Part shown: one piece after another, positions 26,484 to 35,878 of the stretch
Layout of the letters: every line of letters begins with the position of its first letter
Numbering within the stretch: position 1 is the stretch's first letter
Assembly (NCBI GenBank): GCA_013378335.1
Contig: CP040556.1
Location: 1,488,001 to 1,552,000 of the forward strand
Reading direction: 5' to 3'
Length of the DNA stretch: 64,000 nt
DNA from: Streptococcus sanguinis
GTDB lineage: Bacteria; Bacillota; Bacilli; Lactobacillales; Streptococcaceae
The notes under the pieces: generated by a model
The model's database searches: none
What the model saw: the letters and a program-made list of their open reading frames with translations, nothing else
Told to the model about the DNA's origin: nothing
Translations under genes and position numbers: made by a program

Positions 26484-29400
26484 TTAACGAAAAATCGTTT
26501 TCATAGTATAATTCTTCAATTCCTCTTGCAGCTGCTCCGATTTCTCCACTCGAAAATGAGGTGCAGACATGGTTCGCTTCTCATCTTCATAGCGCAGGAC
26601 AACCGGAATATTGCCGGGGTATTTCTGCAAAACATGAGATATTTTCCGATCATGCTCATGTCCAGCAAGTTTTATCCAGAAGCGTTCTGTAGTGGCTTCT
26701 TCTATATCTGCCAAGACCAACTGTAAACGACCATCCCGCTCCTGCACCTTGCCGCTCAAGTAGTAAATCCCCTTCTCCTTAATGCGCTCACCTAGCCGGC
26801 GATAAGTATCAGGAAAGAGGGTAACATCCAGTTTTTTCTTGGTATCTGAAACCTGCAAGAAGGCCATATTCTCGCCCTTTTTAGTCCGGATAGTCTTGAT
26901 AGTCTGGACTTCACCTAAAATCCTAGCTCTGCTATTTTCTGTCAAATCACTAATCCAGCTAAAGGGCTGGTCCGCTTCTTTGGCCAGTTTAACCAAGGGG
27001 TGATCGCTAAGCCCCACACCGATTATACTCTGTTCCAGCTCAAACTTTTCAGCATCGCTAAAATCCTGAGCCTCTGTCCAAGAATAAGTCGTATCGGCAA
27101 AGAGGCTGCCCAGCTCATCCGCAAATACAAATAGATTAGGCAGATTGGCTAGAATTTTTTGGCGATTTTTCTCAAAACTGTCAAAGAGCCCCAGCTGGAT
27201 CAGAGGAGTCAGCAACGGAATCTTATGGTAATTCTGAGGCAGGCGCAGAATAAAGTCTTCCACCCCAGTAAAGGCGGCATTTTGTCGCTCTTCGATAATC
27301 CAGTAAGCCAAATCCCTAGGCAAGCCTTTGATATTTTTCAGGCCCAAAAAAATCTTCTTATCCTGAAACTTATCATGGTAGGGGATATTGTTGATACTGA
27401 GGGGTGCTGTTTCAAAGTCAAAACTCAGGGCATCGGTGATATAGTCACTGCTAGAATAATTGAGCATGACATCAAAGAAAACATCTGGATAATGAGCCTT
27501 GAAGTAAGCCAACTGAAAGGCCAAAGCTGAGTAGGCATAGGCGTGGCTGCGGTTAAAGCCATAGCCAGCAAACTTCTCCATAATAGCAAAGACTTCCTTG
27601 GCTTTGGATTCCGAATGCCCTAGCTTGAGAGCACCTGCAACAAAGTCCTCCTGCATGCGGTGCATTTCAGCAGCACTTTTCTTACCCATGGCCCGCCTCA
27701 AAATATCGGCTTTCCCCAGACTAAAGCCACCAAAGCGCTGGGCCACCTGCATGACCTGCTCTTGGTAGAGCATGATACCGTAAGTCGGAGCTAGAATATC
27801 AGACAAACTGTCATCAATCAACTCCACTTGCTCCATTCCATGCTTTCTCTTGACAAAATTGTCGATGTAATCACTGGCTCCAGGACGATTGAGAGAAGTT
27901 GTGGCCACTACTTCCTCAAAGCAAACTGGCTGAACCCGCTTGAGCAGGCTGATAGCCCCCGGCTGCTCAAACTGGAAAATCCCCTTGGTCTGTCCAGCTG
28001 CAAAGAGTTTCAGAGTTTCTGCATCCTCCAAGTCAATCTCTGCAATCTCAATATCTACCTCATATTTTTCAGGGTTGCTTCTTTCATCCGCTGGACAAAG
28101 GTCAGATTGCGCAAGCCCAGAAAGTCCATCTTAAGCAGACCGTTGCTCTCCACACCGTGGGCATCATATTGGGTGATATACATGTCCTCACCGTATTTGA
28201 GCGGTATCTGGTCTGTCAGGTCATTGTCACTCATCACAACGCCGGCTGCGTGGATAGAAGTCTGACGGGGATGACCTTCGATTTTTTTAGCAATATCAAA
28301 GGCCTTTTGATATTCCAGCTTACTATTGATAATCTGACGAAAGGCCATATTTTTCTCATAAGCAGAGGTCAGACTATCGCCAAAGCGGATTTTCTTGGTG
28401 ATATTGGTTAGCTCATACTCTGGCAGACCGAAGCGCTTGAAGACATCACGAATGGCCTGCTTGGCTCCAAAGGTCGAGTAGGTCACAATCTGAGCCGCAT
28501 GCATACTGCCATAGCGGTCGCGAACATAGCGGATAAACTCCGGCCGGTAAACATCTGGAATATCGATATCAATATCGGGCATGGTATAGCGCTCTAGATT
28601 TAGAAAGCGCTCAAAGAGCAGGTTATTCTTGACTGGGTCAATCCCAGTAATCTCCAAGGCATATGCCACCAGACTGCCAACAGCAGATCCTCGGCCCATG
28701 CCCATATAATAGCCCTGACTGCGACCAAAGCGCAGCAAATCCCAGACAATAAGGAAATAATCATCAAAACCCATCTGATGAATGACATCCAGCTCCTGAT
28801 CCAGCCGCTCCTGATAAAGTTTACTTGTTAAACCACGTTTTTTCAAGCCAGCTTCGGAGCGCTCCCGCAACTCTTCCACGGCTGGTCGCTCCCGATTAAA
28901 GCGGGGCAGTTTCAGCTCCCTATTGATATCATAGTGAACATCACGGACTAGCTTCTCAAGATTAGCCAGACTCTCTGGGAAAGTTTCCTTAAAAGCTGCT
29001 GCCAGAGCAGCTGGAGTCATTAGCAACTCATGATTGGGGAGGCTGCCAATCTCCCGCAGACTGGCATTTTCTCGAATAGCCCGGAGCATCTGCAAGGTTT
29101 CCAAATCTCCCCTATCAAAATATCGGACGGTATGCAGGGGCAGGGTTGGCCGACCAAACTCCTGCTGGGGCGTTTCTGGAAAAACTCCAACATAAAAATC
29201 CAAACCCAAATCCAGATCTGCTACTCCGTCAAAAGCAGGAACAATCACAGCCAATCCCTTGAAGAGATGCTGGAAATCCTCCCAATTCTTTTGTCCCATC
29301 ATCTTGAGAGTCGAGACTTTCATCAGATTGCGATAGCCCTGACTGTCTAAGGCCAGCAGACGGAGATGAAGCTCCTGCTCTGCCTTGATTAGTCTCAGCT

Positions 29401-29593
29401 CCAAGCCTAAAAGCGGCTGCAGTCCCGCAGATTCGGCTTCCTCTAAGAAATGATAAGCCCCATAGAGATTGTCCACATCCATCATGCCCAGATGACTGTA
29501 TCCTAAGTCCTTGGCTTTTTGCACATATTTCTTTATCGGGATCAAGCTATCCATAAAACTGTAAACAGTCTTGGTATCAAGTTGTATCACCAC
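26484..29593 (-). CDS. dnaE: DNA polymerase III alpha subunit DnaE, frameshifted as sequenced
   Basis: DnaE-type replicative polymerase subunit that extends primers on the lagging strand. The N-terminal part (to 28055) has the PHP domain and the palm motif MPDIDIDIPDVYR. The C-terminal part (28031-26484) continues with LFAAGQTKGIFQFEQPG, an SLNRPGASDY segment and an OB-fold region. The first frame stops at 28055 (KEATLKNMR). One extra A in the A5 run (28069-28065 on the minus strand) restores KKYEVDIEIAEIDLEDAETL and a 1,036-residue protein, the expected size. I choose GTG 29593 as start, six bases after AAGGAG; ATG 29611 has no ribosome site. Because the gene is essential, the frameshift is probably a sequence error. 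Confidence 0.9.
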
Positions 29594-29632
29594 ATTTTTC
29601 TCCTTGAACATGCTTTGCTTCTTCTTATAACT

Positions 29633-29638
29633 ATTATA
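29633..29638 (-). promoter_or_regulatory. dnaE -10 element
   Basis: TATAAT on the minus strand, about 40 bases before the chosen GTG start. The -35 is weak. It is divergent from the ABC transporter promoter. Confidence 0.55.
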
Positions 29639-29711
29639 CCGCAATTCACTGAATGAGGGAAATAGGAGTTTGACCGAACATAAAGATTCCATTCACCCTT
29701 TCCGGCTTTCT

Positions 29712-29740
29712 TTGCCATTTTCCTAAGGAAAAGGTATAAT
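29712..29740 (+). promoter_or_regulatory. Promoter of the ABC transporter genes
   Basis: TTGCCA (29712-29717) and TATAAT (29735-29740) are 17 bases apart. Confidence 0.8.
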
Positions 29741-29773
29741 AATTATAAATTGAAGAAAATAAAGGAGACATGT

Positions 29774-30481
29774 ATGAATCAGTATCCTCTGGTCTATCTT
29801 GACCATGTCCATAAAAATTATGGCGACGCACCCGCCCTCTATGATGTGAGCTTAAACATCCAGCCTGGCAGAATCATCGGACTTCTAGGTCCTAATGGCA
29901 GCGGCAAGACAACTATTATCAAGCTTATCAATGGTCTCTTGCAGCCCACCTCTGGCCATATTTATCTCAAAGGCGTGGAACCTTCACCTGAGACCAAAAG
30001 AATCGTTTCCTATCTTCCAGATACGACTTATCTAAGCGACAGCTCTAAAGTGATTGAGGCTGTAAAATATTTCCAAGATTTTTATGATAATTTTGACAGC
30101 GCGAAAGCCATGCAGCTTCTAAAGGATCTTCATATCGATCCCCAAGTCCGCATCGGAAGTCTATCAAAAGGAAACAAGGAAAAAATGCAGCTCATTTTGG
30201 TCATGAGCCGCCATGCGGAACTGTATATCCTAGACGAGCCTATCGGTGGTGTCGATCCAGCTGCTCGTGACTATATCCTGCAGACCATTATCCAAAATCG
30301 CACGCCTCAGTCTTCTGTCATCATTTCCACCCACTTGATTGCGGATATCGAGCCAATCTTGGATGAAGTCATCCTGATTAACCAAGGTCAGATTCTTTTG
30401 CATGAAAATGCTAATCAGCTGCGTCAACAGTACAATCAATCCATTGATAATCTCTTCCGCAGCCAGTTTCGCTTTTATTAG
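29774..30481 (+). CDS. ABC transporter ATP-binding protein
   Basis: Nucleotide-binding subunit of 235 residues. GPNGSGKTT (Walker A, about residues 39-47), LSKGNKEKM (degenerate signature), LYILDEPIGGVDP (Walker B) and the switch His in STHL are present. The short length and KGN-type signature resemble the YtrB-like exporters of Gram-positives. ATG 29774 is chosen because GGAG lies six bases upstream; an upstream in-frame start adds eight residues without a ribosome site. Its membrane partner follows after 14 bases. Substrate unknown. Confidence 0.88.
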   Translation: MNQYPLVYLDHVHKNYGDAPALYDVSLNIQPGRIIGLLGPNGSGKTTIIKLINGLLQPTSGHIYLKGVEPSPETKRIVSYLPDTTYLSDSSKVIEAVKYFQDFYDNFDSAKAMQLLKDLHIDPQVRIGSLSKGNKEKMQLILVMSRHAELYILDEPIGGVDPAARDYILQTIIQNRTPQSSVIISTHLIADIEPILDEVILINQGQILLHENANQLRQQYNQSIDNLFRSQFRFY

Positions 30482-30495
30482 GAGGTCTTCATTAT

Positions 30496-31329
30496 ATGTT
30501 TGGAAAACTGTTTAAATACGATTTTAAGTCTAATTACAAATGGTACTGTATCACTTTTGCCATTCTTCTGTCTCTCTCTATCTTGATGGGATTCGTGGCT
30601 GGCAGTAGCTTGAGACCTGAGGTCATGGAGCGCTATAGTGACTACCCAATGGCTACTAGTGGTGTTATCGTCACATTATACCTGCTCTTCCTCTTGCTTT
30701 TTTCTGCATCCTGCGCTGTCTTTTTGTCCAATACTATCATTATTATCCGTCGGTTTTATAAAAATGTTTTTGGGCGAGAAGGCTACCTGACTTGGACCTT
30801 GCCGGTTACACCACATCAGATTCTTCTGTCTAAGCTTCTTTCCGCCTTTGTTTGGACCCTCTTGTGTATGCTGACCATGTTTATTAGCAGCCTTGTCATT
30901 TTTGGCATTGCCCTCCCTATTACCGGCTATTCATTTAATGAGATTTTTAAATATATTGGTGAAATACCAAATTTGTGGCTTTGGGTTGTCAAATATGGCT
31001 TCCTTAATCTCCTCCAAATCCTTTCTGGTATCCTCTTCTTTTATCTAGCAATCTCAGTCGGACAGCTATTTAAGAAGAATCGGATTATGATGGCTGTGCT
31101 TTTCGGATTTTTGATTTGGAGTGTTCTGGCGGTCCTGTCAATCTTCTTACCTAGTTCCTTTGACCCATATGGACTATTTGGTTTATACAATTATAGTTAC
31201 TCCGCTATGGACTTTGAAATGATGCTAGACCTCTCTCTGATTATCCAAATTGTCTTTGAACTCGTGAAAGTTTTTGGTTTCTATTTTACCATCTATTTCA
31301 TCGTGAAAAAGAAGCTCAATCTTCAATAA
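30496..31329 (+). CDS. ABC transporter membrane protein
   Basis: Permease of 277 residues with six predicted membrane segments (starting near residues 20, 62, 115, 150, 195 and 235), pairing with the preceding ATPase. The FYKNVFGREGYLTWTLPVTPHQILLSK stretch (about 90-118, given here in parts: FGREGYLTWTLPV then HQILLSK) is typical of ABC-2 type exporter permeases that work with YtrB-like ATPases. GGAGG precedes the ATG. No substrate clue is seen; a GntR-type regulator, common in such operons, is absent here. Confidence 0.8.
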   Translation: MFGKLFKYDFKSNYKWYCITFAILLSLSILMGFVAGSSLRPEVMERYSDYPMATSGVIVTLYLLFLLLFSASCAVFLSNTIIIIRRFYKNVFGREGYLTWTLPVTPHQILLSKLLSAFVWTLLCMLTMFISSLVIFGIALPITGYSFNEIFKYIGEIPNLWLWVVKYGFLNLLQILSGILFFYLAISVGQLFKKNRIMMAVLFGFLIWSVLAVLSIFLPSSFDPYGLFGLYNYSYSAMDFEMMLDLSLIIQIVFELVKVFGFYFTIYFIVKKKLNLQ

Positions 31330-31331
31330 GC

Positions 31332-31370
31332 AAAACGAGATTGAAACATTTTGTTTCAACCTCGTTTATT
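31332..31370. terminator. Bidirectional terminator between the ABC genes and lrgB
   Basis: AAACGAG-x-TTGAAAC pairs with GTTTCAA-xx-CTCGTTT around a short loop, T-rich on both sides; it serves convergent genes. Confidence 0.85.
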
Positions 31371-31371
31371 T

Positions 31372-32067
31372 TTACTTCAGAATAATGGCTGCCACGATGG
31401 GGCTGACCAGAACGTACATGAGCCCAGTCACGCCAATCGCAAGTCCTGCCATAGCTCCTGCGACCTGGCCGTATTTAAAGGCGGTTCCCGTTCCTACCGC
31501 ATGGCCTGTTCCCCCTAAAGCTAGACCGATAGCTACTGGATCTGTGATTTTTAAGAGCTTAAGGAGCGTTGGCCCCAAGACACTGGTCAGAATTCCCGTC
31601 GCAACCACCACCACTAATGTCACTGTAGCAAGCCCTTGCAGCTTGTCTGTGATTCCGACAGCCATGGCCGTTGTGACAGATTTCGGAAAAAGAGATACAG
31701 CTAGAAAGAAATCCATGCCGAAAAACTTAGCCAACAGAGCAGTAAAGCTAGTATTGACTACAACCGCTGCAAAGGTCCCAATCAAAATACTGCGCGCATG
31801 GTGCTTCATCAAATGAAAAGTCTTGTAAAGCGGAATCCCCAAAGCAACCGTAGATGGCACAATTAGGTTGTTTAAATAGGAGCCGCCGACATAGTAATCC
31901 TTGTAGGAAATACCGCTTAATTTTAAAAAAGCAATGACCAAAACTGCTGCAATCAGCAAAGGAGTTGTCAAGGGATGAGGAAATCTCCGAAAAATCAATA
32001 GACCGAACAGATAGGCCAAGATAGACAAGGCAAGGCCAAAGAGAGGGTTGCTCCATAAATCAGACAT
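31372..32067 (-). CDS. lrgB: LrgB family membrane protein
   Basis: Polytopic membrane protein of 231 residues of the LrgB/CidB family, partner of LrgA. LFPKSVTTAMAV and GLALGGTGHAVGTGTAFKYG are family hallmarks. In S. mutans and S. aureus LrgAB affects murein hydrolase activity, autolysis and pyruvate uptake. I start at ATG 32067, with AAGGAG eight bases upstream, rather than the in-frame ATG at 32100 inside lrgA. It overlaps the end of lrgA by eight bases. The LytST regulators are not in the window. Confidence 0.92.
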   Translation of the reverse strand: MSDLWSNPLFGLALSILAYLFGLLIFRRFPHPLTTPLLIAAVLVIAFLKLSGISYKDYYVGGSYLNNLIVPSTVALGIPLYKTFHLMKHHARSILIGTFAAVVVNTSFTALLAKFFGMDFFLAVSLFPKSVTTAMAVGITDKLQGLATVTLVVVVATGILTSVLGPTLLKLLKITDPVAIGLALGGTGHAVGTGTAFKYGQVAGAMAGLAIGVTGLMYVLVSPIVAAIILK

Positions 32068-32440
32068 TGCTAGCGTCTCCTTCCTCATAATCTCCTTCAA
32101 AACGAGTCTTAATCAGCTGCACCACAACTGCAATCACGCAAACATTGAGCACAATCGCTCCTAAAACAATCAAAATAATCGGCAGCAGATAAGGCGCGAT
32201 GACCTGAAATTTATCCATGATACCAACTGCAGGAGGCAGAAAAAGGATGGTCATATTTGCCAAGAGAAAATTGCCAACCATGCTGATATGACGCAGGCGC
32301 AGGAGCTTGAACTGCAGAGCCAAAAACAGCAAGACCAAACCAATGATACTGCCCGGAACAGGCAGGTGTAAAACACTTGAAATCCCTTCTCCAACGAGGG
32401 AAATCATAAAAATAATCATCAACTGAACGTATAATTTCAT
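32060..32440 (-). CDS. lrgA: LrgA family holin-like protein
   Basis: Small membrane protein of 126 residues with four hydrophobic helices and the PVPGSIIGLVLLFLAL signature of the CidA/LrgA holin-like family. It works with LrgB in controlling cell lysis and pyruvate transport. GGAGGTTTG precedes the ATG and a weak promoter (TTTCTG-17-TATACA) lies upstream. It sits just after the last accessory Sec gene but behind a terminator, so it is probably a separate operon. Confidence 0.9.
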   Translation of the reverse strand: MKLYVQLMIIFMISLVGEGISSVLHLPVPGSIIGLVLLFLALQFKLLRLRHISMVGNFLLANMTILFLPPAVGIMDKFQVIAPYLLPIILIVLGAIVLNVCVIAVVVQLIKTRFEGDYEEGDASNV

Positions 32441-32540
32441 ACCAAACCTCCATCACTTGTATATCCAGTTTACTCCTTTTCAGAAAAATATCAAGGTGAT
32501 TTCAGAAATTAAAACCTTTACATATAAAATCAGCTTATAA

Positions 32541-32569
32541 AAATTCCCTCCATTGTCTGCAATAGAGGG
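32541..32569 (-). terminator. Terminator of the accessory Sec locus
   Basis: CCCTCTATTG / CAATGGAGGG with a four-base loop followed by AATTTTTA on the minus strand, downstream of asp5. The same hairpin is followed by TCTTTCTTTTT on the plus strand. Confidence 0.75.
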
Positions 32570-32612
32570 TCTTTCTTTTTAGCAGTCGTCTGAGTAGCGT
32601 CCTAAACAGATA

Positions 32613-32834
32613 CTAGATGGATTGAATCATAAAGAAAATCATAAGCACAATCAGGGCAAGACTTGCCAAAAGAACTAGGATTTTCTTTGCGAAGTGAGTT
32701 TCCCAGTAGCCTGACTTGCCGATTGATGTATTGGTGTCTCTGTAAAATTGCTGGCTCTCTCTAGGAAGAAGACTTACCAGCAAAATCAAGACAAGGGCTG
32801 CTACAATGGTAAGTGTAATCAATATTGTTTGCAT
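32613..32834 (-). CDS. asp5: Accessory Sec protein Asp5 (SecG-like)
   Basis: Small membrane protein of 73 residues with two helices (about 3-23 and 52-71), the topology of SecG. It occupies the position of asp5 at the end of the accessory Sec locus of S. gordonii, where Asp5 supports export of the serine-rich adhesin through SecA2/SecY2. It begins one base after asp4. Sequence similarity alone is weak for such a short protein; synteny decides the call. Confidence 0.85.
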   Translation of the reverse strand: MQTILITLTIVAALVLILLVSLLPRESQQFYRDTNTSIGKSGYWETHFAKKILVLLASLALIVLMIFFMIQSI

Positions 32835-32835
32835 T

Positions 32836-33018
32836 TTAGTTCTTCAAGACTCCAATCAATGTAAAAATCAAGCCAATCAAGATCATCAAGCCCAAGGCGA
32901 TGACAAAGGCCTTGTTGAGATTTTCACCCAAGCTGGCCTTTTCTTTCTTGGGCTTGCCATGCTTAAGCTCATCTAACCGCCCCTCAATATCCTTATGAAA
33001 TAAATCTCTTTTAGCCAT
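32836..33018 (-). CDS. asp4: Accessory Sec protein Asp4 (SecE-like)
   Basis: A 60-residue protein with a charged N-terminal half (DLFHKDIEGRLDELKHGKPK) and one C-terminal membrane helix (about 35-57), the layout of Gram-positive SecE. In S. gordonii Asp4 is needed with SecY2 and Asp5 for adhesin export. Its ATG overlaps the gtfB stop by eight bases, so it is translated in the same operon. Confidence 0.88.
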   Translation of the reverse strand: MAKRDLFHKDIEGRLDELKHGKPKKEKASLGENLNKAFVIALGLMILIGLIFTLIGVLKN

Positions 33019-34362
33019 GCTGACCTCCTAGTACGCTTTGGAGAGTCTCCTGATAGAGACTGACGGGCACATCGTTAGCATGTCGGCCTTGTGCTTGCAA
33101 GGCTGACCGCATCTGCTCAACACTAGATAAGGCTTCTTCCAAAGTTGATGCCAGTTGAGCTGGCTGGCTGCTATCAAAAATATGCTCTCGGGCAATGTAG
33201 TGTATGTCATGCAGGGTCTGCTCAAAGCCTAGGATCAAGAGATTGTTCTCAAAAGCCTTACGTACTGCCTGCAGGACCTGACCTCCGTGATTGATATCCA
33301 GATAGATGTCTGATTCCAAGTAGAGCTGCTCAATCTGCTTGAGACTGGCATTTTGATAAAGAACGACATTCTTGTAGGACAGCATAGACAAGAGCTTAGG
33401 CGACATTTCCGTAAGGGCAGCAATGCGAAAGACCACCTGCGGCAAGGCCTGAACCAAGGTCTCTAAGCCTTCAATCTGATCCGAATGAGTCAGAATTAAG
33501 GCATCTTTTCGTAGGAAGTTGTCCCGCTTGAAGTCATAATGATAGCCCAGATGCAGGAACTTCTGCTGCTGGTCAGCTGCAGCCAAACTCTTGGCCTTTT
33601 CATAAGTTGCTAAATCTGGAATGACAATGGTCTGCGCCCGCAGCTGACTATTTTCCAGAATCAACTGCATATTGCCGGGCAGCTCGTCATGAAGCGGCTC
33701 CTGCCAAAAGAGAATGTCCTGTCCAACTCGACCCGTCAAGCTGTGAGAAACTAGGAAAGAATAGGCCAGCGAATTAAAGAGAATGTGATCCAAGTCAAAG
33801 TCTAGCCGTTCCAAGAAGAAACGGATAAAATCCACTCGGCTTTTAAAAATTCGCAAGGGCTCTTGGTCCAGAGTCAGGATGATGTCACCGGTGGCATGAT
33901 TTTCCACGATACGCTCCTGGCCATCAGTGCTGTAGTAGGTCGTGTTGAAGGCTTCCTGAGCAGATTTATAAGCTGTTTTGGCAAAGCAGCGGCCTTGCTT
34001 ATTATAGCGCTCACTCAGTCGCAGCTGGCCTTTTTTATCCAGCCAGTCCACCTGTTTGACCAGGCGCCCCTTAGCCTGATTAGCATAGTGAATCCGTGCT
34101 CTTTCTTCTCCCATGTCACTGACACGCGCCGACTGGTGGTCTCCTGTGATTTCCCAGAAAGGCGGCACTAGCACTTGATTGAAAAAGATCGGATGGTCTA
34201 CTCCCTCTTTATCCCCAGAAAGTAAGTATAGGGGGAGATCATGTCGTCCGGCAGAAAGCCATTGGCCTCAATGACAATGGTCGGACAGTCATAGCCAGCT
34301 GCAAGGAGGGAATCATGCAGATCCTGGGTTTCCTGATTGTAATAATCAAAGAGCTGAATCAT
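33011..34362 (-). CDS. gtfB: GtfB, chaperone subunit of the adhesin O-GlcNAc transferase, frameshifted as sequenced
   Basis: GtfB binds the unfolded Ser-rich adhesin and presents it to the catalytic partner GtfA; it has a GT-B-like fold without its own catalysis. The main frame runs 34174-33011 (LVPPFWEITGDHQSARVSDM onward). The true N-terminus lies upstream in another frame, starting ATG 34362 (MIQLFDYYNQETQDLHDSLL) with GGAGG upstream, and running into a stop at 34208-34206 after YTYFLGIKRE. One extra G in the G4 run (34216-34213) gives FLGDKEGVDHPIFFNQ and a 450-residue protein, the family length. The start overlaps the end of gtfA by 17 bases. Confidence 0.88.
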
Positions 34363-35866
34363 CTCTGACCTCCTTTAAAAGCTGGGACCAAGCCGCTTCA
34401 ACCCGGTTGGTCAAATAATTCTCGGCCACTCGATAAGAGTGTTGACTCATCTCCTGCTGGCGTCCTTGGCTAAATAGAGCTACTATTTTCTCCACAAAAG
34501 CAGCAATAATCTGGTCCTCGACCTGATTGGAACTGACCGGCAGCAGATAGCCATTTTTACCATCATCGATAAAAGTCTGATTGCCATAGCGGACATCAAA
34601 GCCGATGAGAGGCAGACCTGATCCAACTGCTTCCATGAGAGTCAAACCAAAGCCTTCGCTGGTTGAAGCCGTCAGATAAAGCTCATAGCCTGCATAAACC
34701 TGACTCAGATCTGCATGCCCTTTGAGTCGAATGTAGTCCTGCGCTCCTGCTTCTTCAATCCTGCGGCGCAGCTTTTCCTCTTCGCCTCCCTTACCGTAAA
34801 TATCAAGAGTCAGCTCAGGCAGCTGGGCATGGGCTTGGACAGTCGCTGCTACTAGCCAATCGATATGCTTTTCCGTAGCGAGACGCGAAGCTGTAATCAT
34901 GGAGAAAGGCTTGCGAGGCTCTTTGGGATAAGTCAACTGGTCGAGACTCCCCACCGGTATGGTAACAATCTTGGGCTGCTTGTCCGAGTAATGCTGGAAC
35001 TGCTTCTCTAGAATCGTTTTCTGAGCCTCTGTTGCCACGATGAAAAAGTCCACCTTGTCAGCATTGGTAAACTGGTAGTCATAGAAATTGTTCCAGAGAA
35101 TGTAGTCATCACTGCTGGCATTTTCACTGAAATGCTCAGCATGGACCACTACTCCCAGCTTAGCCTTCTGACTCTCTTCAAAGACGACCTGACCAATCCC
35201 TGTCTCCCTATCCAAGATGACCACATCATCTGACTGCAGCTGCAAACACTGAAGAAAATAACGAACCAGCTCAGCCTTGGAATAGAAAATCCGATCTGGA
35301 AAGCGATAGAGCTCTTCCTGACCATCCTCTATCAGCATGTCATAGGCCACACTGCCATCTTCATGGTAAAAACGGCGCTGGTAGAGAGTTGCAGCGTCAT
35401 TGTGGGGGGCGAAGTATTCACTGGCATAGCGGACATAGGAGAAATAATCCTTGCGGATCAATCTCCCCCGCGAGACATACTCCACATGCTCCACAAAGTC
35501 CTGGTCTTCCTGCCGCAGATAGCAAGTGATAAACTGGTCATCCTGCGGATAGAAATAGCGGACAATCTTGCCCTCTCTCTCCGAGCGCTCCGGCTGACCG
35601 GATACTTGAGCCAGCACCTGGTCCAGCGTCACCGTCGTCGGTGCAATCTTGATATCCGTAAAGTAATTATAAAGCCAGATAACTTCCTCATCCAGAAAAC
35701 CGATATTTTCCGTTAGATGCTGGATATTATCTGCTAAAATCATATCCATAAAGATAAACTTAGCCGGCTGCTGGATCCTGCGCAGAAGCTGGGCCCGATA
35801 AGCTTGGGCGTATTCTACACCGCTGCTGGCCCAGCCGATGCCTAAGTTGATGTTATATACTGTCAT
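34346..35866 (-). CDS. gtfA: GtfA, catalytic O-GlcNAc transferase for the serine-rich adhesin
   Basis: GT4-family, GT-B-fold transferase of 506 residues that moves GlcNAc from UDP-GlcNAc to Ser/Thr of the adhesin in complex with GtfB. The N-terminus TVYNINLGIGWASSGVEYAQ, the acceptor-binding insertion (about 60-200), and the EX7E motif in STSEGFGLTLMEAVGSGLP (about 405-425) support this. It is intact, unlike gtfB. GGAG precedes the start, 12 bases after the secA2 stop. Confidence 0.95.
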   Translation of the reverse strand: MTVYNINLGIGWASSGVEYAQAYRAQLLRRIQQPAKFIFMDMILADNIQHLTENIGFLDEEVIWLYNYFTDIKIAPTTVTLDQVLAQVSGQPERSEREGKIVRYFYPQDDQFITCYLRQEDQDFVEHVEYVSRGRLIRKDYFSYVRYASEYFAPHNDAATLYQRRFYHEDGSVAYDMLIEDGQEELYRFPDRIFYSKAELVRYFLQCLQLQSDDVVILDRETGIGQVVFEESQKAKLGVVVHAEHFSENASSDDYILWNNFYDYQFTNADKVDFFIVATEAQKTILEKQFQHYSDKQPKIVTIPVGSLDQLTYPKEPRKPFSMITASRLATEKHIDWLVAATVQAHAQLPELTLDIYGKGGEEEKLRRRIEEAGAQDYIRLKGHADLSQVYAGYELYLTASTSEGFGLTLMEAVGSGLPLIGFDVRYGNQTFIDDGKNGYLLPVSSNQVEDQIIAAFVEKIVALFSQGRQQEMSQHSYRVAENYLTNRVEAAWSQLLKEVRDDSAL

Positions 35867-35878
35867 ATTCTCCTCGTC

